Shown here piece after piece: positions 24,569 to 28,083 of a stretch of DNA of 28,083 nt. Every line of letters starts with the position of its first letter. Position 1 is the first letter of the stretch. Below the pieces are notes generated by a model, which was given only the letters and a program-made list of their open reading frames with translations, made no database searches and was not told where the DNA came from. Position numbers and translations under genes: made by a program. Source of the stretch: CAZLKT01 sp964560205 (GTDB lineage: Bacteria; Pseudomonadota; Alphaproteobacteria; Holosporales; Holosporaceae); assembly GCA_964560205.1 (NCBI GenBank), contig CAZLKT010000012.1, positions 1 to 28,083 of the forward strand, in the 5' to 3' direction.

Positions 24569-25687
24569 ATGCAAAAAATCCTGTCTCATCTCTTGAACAT
24601 GTTCTTATTTCTCCCCTTCTTTTGTGTGGTGTCATGTGTCCATGGAGCTCCTCAACGAACATTTCGTGGGGCATATATGTCCTATGGAGCAGGTTTTTTT
24701 TATGATTTTGGCATGTGGGAAACAGAGGGAGCAAACTCCATCACGTTGGAATCTGGCTCCATGGGATATACCCTTAAACCCGTTGGTCTTTTGCCCACAA
24801 TCACCTCCTATCGTATACGAGGACAATTCCAGGTGCTGCATGATTTGCATGGAAAAAATGCATCAGAGCATACCTTTTCTTCCTTAGGATTCATGGTGGA
24901 TGGAAGTGTTGGGTACAGCGTATTTGTGGATTCCATCGTACTTTCCGGGGTGGAGGTTCGGTTGGGATATTTTGGAGGAGGTGAATCATATTCAGTCTCA
25001 TCTCTTCCCTCTACGCAAAAGGCTATTTTTAATAATGATGGTGGACGAAACCCGAAACAATTTTATTACTATACCATGCTATATGGTGCAGAACTTGCAG
25101 CAGACCAAAGGGGAGGTCTTGTGCAGCAAGTGGATAATAAGGGACGCCCCACCACAGTTTTGATTAAAAACGATTTTTCTCTTGTGCGTGAGACCTCTCC
25201 TGCTTTTTTTATAAACCCCATGATTTATGGCGCCATTCTTCCTGGGAAAAATATTTTGGTGGGGGTGAAAGGTGGAGTTGCATTCTGCCAATGGAATGTG
25301 TCGTGGGGCTTTTCTGGTGAGTACGGGAGCAGTGCGTATTTTGTGGATAATTTTGCGGGAAACCCTCCCACCGTGGCCCCCCAGCAGGTCACGTGGACAT
25401 GGGAAGATGAACAAACCCATGGGCCTGTTATGATGCCTGCATACTCATTTTCTCAGAAAGAATCTTTTTGGAATGTGGGGGTGGTCATTGCTCCCTATAT
25501 GGAAATAAAAGTTACTCCCATCCTTTCTGTTTTTATGGAGGTGAATGCTTTTATGTGGGGAAGAGAATTTCAGTCTGATTTTTCTTTGATGATGGATACT
25601 GGAGATATGGTGGAATTTCATGATTCGTTTTATCCGGACTGTACCATTGCTGGAAATATTGGTATCAAATTTTATTTTGATGGATGA
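24569..25687 (+). CDS. Array surface protein B2 (B-type)
   Basis: 372 residues; AGAGGA lies just before the ATG. The signal peptide (about 1-27, FLPFFCVVSCVHGA) is followed by FRGAYMSYGAGFFYDF, GFMVDGSVGYSVFV (about 107-120), VGVKGGVAFCQWNV (about 231-244), WNVGVVIAPYMEIKVTP and a final IAGNIGIKFYFDG. B-type signatures: ESGS at 61-64 with PVGLLP at 71-76, and GEYGSSAYFVDNFAG at 250-264 followed by VTWTWEDE, closely matching B1 and B3. An internal poly-Tyr/Phe patch (QFYYY) is at 164-168. Second member of the A2-B2 pair. Confidence 0.82.
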   Translation: MQKILSHLLNMFLFLPFFCVVSCVHGAPQRTFRGAYMSYGAGFFYDFGMWETEGANSITLESGSMGYTLKPVGLLPTITSYRIRGQFQVLHDLHGKNASEHTFSSLGFMVDGSVGYSVFVDSIVLSGVEVRLGYFGGGESYSVSSLPSTQKAIFNNDGGRNPKQFYYYTMLYGAELAADQRGGLVQQVDNKGRPTTVLIKNDFSLVRETSPAFFINPMIYGAILPGKNILVGVKGGVAFCQWNVSWGFSGEYGSSAYFVDNFAGNPPTVAPQQVTWTWEDEQTHGPVMMPAYSFSQKESFWNVGVVIAPYMEIKVTPILSVFMEVNAFMWGREFQSDFSLMMDTGDMVEFHDSFYPDCTIAGNIGIKFYFDG

Positions 25688-25716
25688 TTTTCATGGGAGA
25701 GAAGGACTTTTAACAG

Positions 25717-25936
25717 CATGAAAAAACAGTATTTTCTCTAGACACGTGCATAGAATATATATACGATGTAAGGAGTCATGAGAGAGGAGGAGAGGATGAG
25801 AAAAAAGGATGCAAGATTTTTGTGTGTTGCTGCGCTTTTTTCTGTGAGTTGTGCGCACCACGTTGAGGCACAGGAGGGGAAAAAACCAAGCTCTGGAGAT
25901 GCTTTTTCTCATGTGTACATGGGAGCAGGTGTTGAT
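25717..25936 (+). repeat. Direct repeat, copy 1 (promoter, RBS and 5' end of an A-type gene)
   Basis: Similar, at a fixed 250-base offset, to 25967-26186. From the ATG on, I count about 13 mismatches in 139 bases, and the last 50-odd bases (near 25874-25928) are identical. Confidence 0.9.
25739..25767 (+). promoter_or_regulatory. Promoter candidate, copy 1 (A fragment)
   Basis: TAGACA (25739-25744) and TACGAT (25762-25767) with a 17-base spacer. The same layout recurs exactly 250 bases later in front of A3, so the boxes are conserved between the copies. Confidence 0.55.
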
Positions 25937-25972
25937 TTCTCAGAAAAGGATGGGTTTTTTCAGAACATATAA
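25796..25972 (+). pseudogene. Truncated A-type surface-protein gene (5' fragment of an A3-like gene)
   Basis: 58 codons from the ATG at 25796, with AGGAGG five bases upstream. The first 45 residues nearly repeat those of A3, including the signal peptide (ARFLCVAALFSVSCAHHVEA) and KKPSSGDAFSHVYMGA. The frame then diverges (VDFSEKDGFFQNI) and stops at 25972, before any A-type signature. An in-frame ATG at 25778 would add six residues. The promoter, ribosome binding site and signal peptide are intact, so a short secreted peptide could still be made, but the rest of the barrel is missing. Most likely a duplication or recombination remnant. Confidence 0.8.
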
Positions 25973-26186
25973 AAAACAACATTTTCTATAGACAAGTGTT
26001 TGTAATATATGTAGGATGTAGGGGTCTACGAGAGAGGAGGACGGAATGAGAAAAAGAAATGCAAGGTTTTTCTTTGTTGCTGCGCTTTTTTCTATGAATT
26101 GCGCGCACCACGTGGAGGCACAAGAGGGGAAAAAACCAAGCTCTGGAGATGCTTTTTCTCATGTGTACATGGGAGCAGATGTGGGG
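25967..26186 (+). repeat. Direct repeat, copy 2 (promoter, RBS and 5' end of A3)
   Basis: Second copy of the 250-base-period repeat; similarity ends shortly after the codons for MGADVG, where A3 continues with its own sequence. Confidence 0.9.
25989..26017 (+). promoter_or_regulatory. Promoter candidate, copy 2 (A3-B3 pair)
   Basis: TAGACA (25989-25994) and TAGGAT (26012-26017) with a 17-base spacer; the -35 box is unchanged relative to copy 1. A3's AGGAGG ribosome binding site lies five bases before its ATG. Confidence 0.55.
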
Positions 26187-27140
26187 TTTTCTGCAGGCAG
26201 ATGCCAAGTGGATTACATAATGGATGAGCCTTTTATCACAGGAAGCGATCCCGAGACGGGAGTTTCCCCTACGTATTATGAGTATCAAACTGGGGAGGTT
26301 ATCACTTCTCCGGTAGCACTGCCCGGGGAGGTTATTAATTATCAAACGGAGTATGCCCTCAGTGTGGGGGATTTAGTGAGGGCCCGTGGTAACCAATTAC
26401 GTTTGGATGTCATTGCAGGAGGCAATGTTCATGTGGGTCATGACATTCTTTTGGGCGCTGACGCTGTGTTGAGATATACACCTGGCGTTATAGAGGGCTT
26501 TGGTTATGTGAGTGCAGATATTGCGACCGATGTCATTGGAGATCCTGTCTCCTGTCCCAGCTATTACTTGTCAAATTTGTGTAACAATATGTATAGGTAC
26601 CCGAACTCTGATTCAGAGCCAGCTTCTTTCGTTTATGAGACCCAGGGTTTTACTGAGATCAATATTCACAACTCATGGACTGTGGATTTTTTGCTAAACA
26701 TGGGGTATGCTGTGAGCCCTGCAGTATCACTTCTTCTTAAGGCAGGGGTGAGCCTAGGGTTTTGGGATGTGGATGGGGCAGTGAATTTTCAGTCCACTGA
26801 AAATTTGGAGTGGTGTAATTTTGCATTTATGGTATTCGGGGGGTCGCAGGATCCGGTTTTTTTTCATGCAAACCATGTTTTTAAGTACAATCCTGATCCT
26901 GAGGAAATGAATGAAGATTTTTCGGAAAACAGCACATTTGTGGGTCTCGTGTTGGCTCCCACTGTTCAGATGAAAATCTCTCAGGATGTTGTGGCATTTT
27001 TGAAGATAGAGTTTTCTTTGTATGAGAATCAGGACATATCTTTTGAAACAGAAAATATAGGGGTGGTGGACTTGGGCATGGAGAATGTGAGTACCGTGTC
27101 TGGCCTCCTGGGCATTGTCTATACCTTTGGTGGGAAATAA
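26046..27140 (+). CDS. Array surface protein A3 (A-type)
   Basis: 364 residues. The signal peptide (ARFFFVAALFSMNCAHHVEA, cleavage likely after residue 25) is followed by YMGADVGFSAG, LRLDVIAGGNVHVG (about 118-131), ILLGADAVLRYTPG, VDFLLNMGYAVSPAVSLLLKAG, FVGLVLAPTVQMKIS and final VSGLLGIVYTFGGK. A-type signatures: VSPTYY at 73-78 and FWDVDG at 239-244. Strong AGGAGG ribosome binding site. Its 5' end is duplicated just upstream in the truncated copy. B3 starts 33 bases after its stop. Confidence 0.82.
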   Translation: MRKRNARFFFVAALFSMNCAHHVEAQEGKKPSSGDAFSHVYMGADVGFSAGRCQVDYIMDEPFITGSDPETGVSPTYYEYQTGEVITSPVALPGEVINYQTEYALSVGDLVRARGNQLRLDVIAGGNVHVGHDILLGADAVLRYTPGVIEGFGYVSADIATDVIGDPVSCPSYYLSNLCNNMYRYPNSDSEPASFVYETQGFTEINIHNSWTVDFLLNMGYAVSPAVSLLLKAGVSLGFWDVDGAVNFQSTENLEWCNFAFMVFGGSQDPVFFHANHVFKYNPDPEEMNEDFSENSTFVGLVLAPTVQMKISQDVVAFLKIEFSLYENQDISFETENIGVVDLGMENVSTVSGLLGIVYTFGGK

Positions 27141-27173
27141 ACAAACAGAGGATTTTTAGCAGAGGAGCAGCAT

Positions 27174-28083
27174 ATGATAAGAATGAAAAATCTTTCTGTC
27201 ACGCTTTTTTTAGGGGTGCTTTTTTTCTGTGGCCAGGAAGGGGTGCGAGCAGAAGACTCCTCACACTCTTATTCTCATACAGAGTACTCCACGGAGCGCA
27301 TTTCTTCTAAGCCAGCACGAAATTTTGACGGTGGCTATGTGGGTATTAATGTGGGGATTTTTGACCAGAATAGTACTCTCAATCTTAACATGGAAGGTTT
27401 TGAGATTACTTCTGGAGCATCAGGGGTGCAACCTGTGGGAATATTGCCTGGGACTGTCAATTATGCTGTTGGCACATACGAGGTGGCTCACCAGGTGAAT
27501 GATATTGACCATGAACGTATTTATGCTGGTACTCATGGTTTCGTGCTTGATGGTCGAGTAGGATATTCTTGTGCTGTCAGCAATCATGGGACTCTTGGTG
27601 GAGAAGTGGGTGTTATATGGCAAGGAGGGACTTCCGTGGAGTTTTCTCTTGTGCTTCCCGCAAGCATTCATGCAACTTTTCGGAATGATGGTGGTGACTA
27701 TTTGGTTGTAAATGCGGATCAACAAAAATATTTGATAGCTCAAACTAATGCTGAAGGAGAGTCCACTAATATGGAGATGAATAATCAGCTTGATCTTCAG
27801 TTTTTTATTGAGAACTCTGCTCTGGTGGATATTCTCTTCACGTGTGGATATGCCATGAGCCCGGAGGTGCTTATGGGCGTTAAAACTGGAATTGCTTTGG
27901 GTAGTCAGACTATAACTTCTGAGCTTTCTGGGGAGTATGGGAGCGCAGGATATTTTGTGGATTTTCTTTCTGGTACTACCAGCACCCGTGTGGCTGATAC
28001 TGTAACATGGACAGCTCCTGACTCCTCCTATACTCTTGATTCGTCTATGACCCATGATGATGTTTCTTTTGTGGGATATGTGC
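27174..28083 (+). CDS. Array surface protein B3 (B-type), cut by the right edge
   Basis: 303 codons are present from the ATG at 27174 (GAGGAG six bases upstream); the frame is still open at the window end. The signal peptide (about 5-26, LFLGVLFFCGQEGVRA) is followed by a Ser/His-rich linker, then FDGGYVGINVGIF, GFVLDGRVGYSCAV (about 122-135), MGVKTGIALGSQTI (about 234-247) and GEYGSAGYFVDFLSG at 253-267 followed by VTWTAPD. ITSG with PVGILP at 87-92 matches B2's ESGS/PVGLLP. These signatures place it firmly in the B subfamily. The missing part should be about 70 residues if its length matches B1 and B2. Confidence 0.82.
   Translation, partial: MIRMKNLSVTLFLGVLFFCGQEGVRAEDSSHSYSHTEYSTERISSKPARNFDGGYVGINVGIFDQNSTLNLNMEGFEITSGASGVQPVGILPGTVNYAVGTYEVAHQVNDIDHERIYAGTHGFVLDGRVGYSCAVSNHGTLGGEVGVIWQGGTSVEFSLVLPASIHATFRNDGGDYLVVNADQQKYLIAQTNAEGESTNMEMNNQLDLQFFIENSALVDILFTCGYAMSPEVLMGVKTGIALGSQTITSELSGEYGSAGYFVDFLSGTTSTRVADTVTWTAPDSSYTLDSSMTHDDVSFVGYV

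Larger units (their letters stand above)
21098..28083 (+). other. Tandem array of paralogous surface-protein genes in alternating A/B pairs
   Basis: Six genes plus one fragment, all on the plus strand, all with signal peptides. Order: A1 (21098), B1 (22302), A2 (23531), B2 (24569), A fragment (25796), A3 (26046), B3 (27174, cut by the edge). A-type proteins share L-x-P-(S/T)-(F/Y)-Y after the first strand and a later (F/A)-W-x-(L/I/V)-(E/D)-G. B-type proteins share GEYGS-x-x-YFVD and a tryptophan-containing strand after it. Gaps inside pairs are 46, 18 and 33 bases; gaps between pairs are 95 and about 360 bases (including the fragment). Confidence 0.85.

Noticed and set aside
21098..28083. 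CRISPR or short-repeat array
   Set aside because: Repetition here is at gene level with diverged coding sequences; there are no regularly spaced short repeats.

Overview
The window looks like part of a chromosome from an alphaproteobacterium, probably host-associated (Holosporales- or Rickettsiales-like). The evidence is a CckA-type hybrid histidine kinase, a Pal with a CDERGT motif, a tight sfsA-map-radC block, ATGA-overlapping housekeeping operons, AT-rich intergenic DNA, and a tandem array of signal-peptide-bearing surface-protein paralogues like the variable outer-membrane families of intracellular alphaproteobacteria. The taxon is inferred, not proven.

Layout. 1-116: the end of an IS5/IS427-type insertion sequence with the first 17 codons of its transposase (minus). 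437-7513 (minus): pal lipoprotein, a fused metal-ABC permease/substrate-binding protein, a CckA-like kinase, radC, map and sfsA. 7821-11540 (plus): one very large protein of unknown function with a signal peptide and a long Lys/Arg-rich low-complexity N-terminal region. 11762-13213 (minus): tRNA-Val(GAC), behind a near-consensus promoter, followed by xseA. 13354-15469 (plus): an ftsB-like division gene, a stand-alone HAD phosphatase and an aspartate aminotransferase, joined by ATGA overlaps. 15539-19670 (minus): tRNA-Pro(TGG), then yebC-lgt-holB-metG, every protein gene overlapping the next. 19959-20768 (plus): an outer-membrane beta-barrel gene with its own promoter and a strong terminator.

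21098-28083 (plus) is the most unusual part: six full-length or window-truncated paralogous secreted, probably outer-membrane proteins plus one truncated copy. They fall into two subfamilies that alternate strictly, A-B, A-B, (A fragment), A-B. Short gaps (18-46 bp) lie inside pairs and longer gaps between pairs, as expected if a two-gene cassette was duplicated. The A fragment (25796-25972) and the following intact A gene share a 250-bp-period direct repeat that includes a duplicated promoter and ribosome binding site. The array runs off the right edge.

Functionally, the conserved genes cover envelope biogenesis (lgt, which lipidates Pal; ftsB), cell-cycle signalling (cckA), replication and repair (holB, xseA, radC), translation (metG, map, yebC, two tRNAs) and metal uptake. 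The accessory content is the surface-protein array, the giant unknown protein and the IS.
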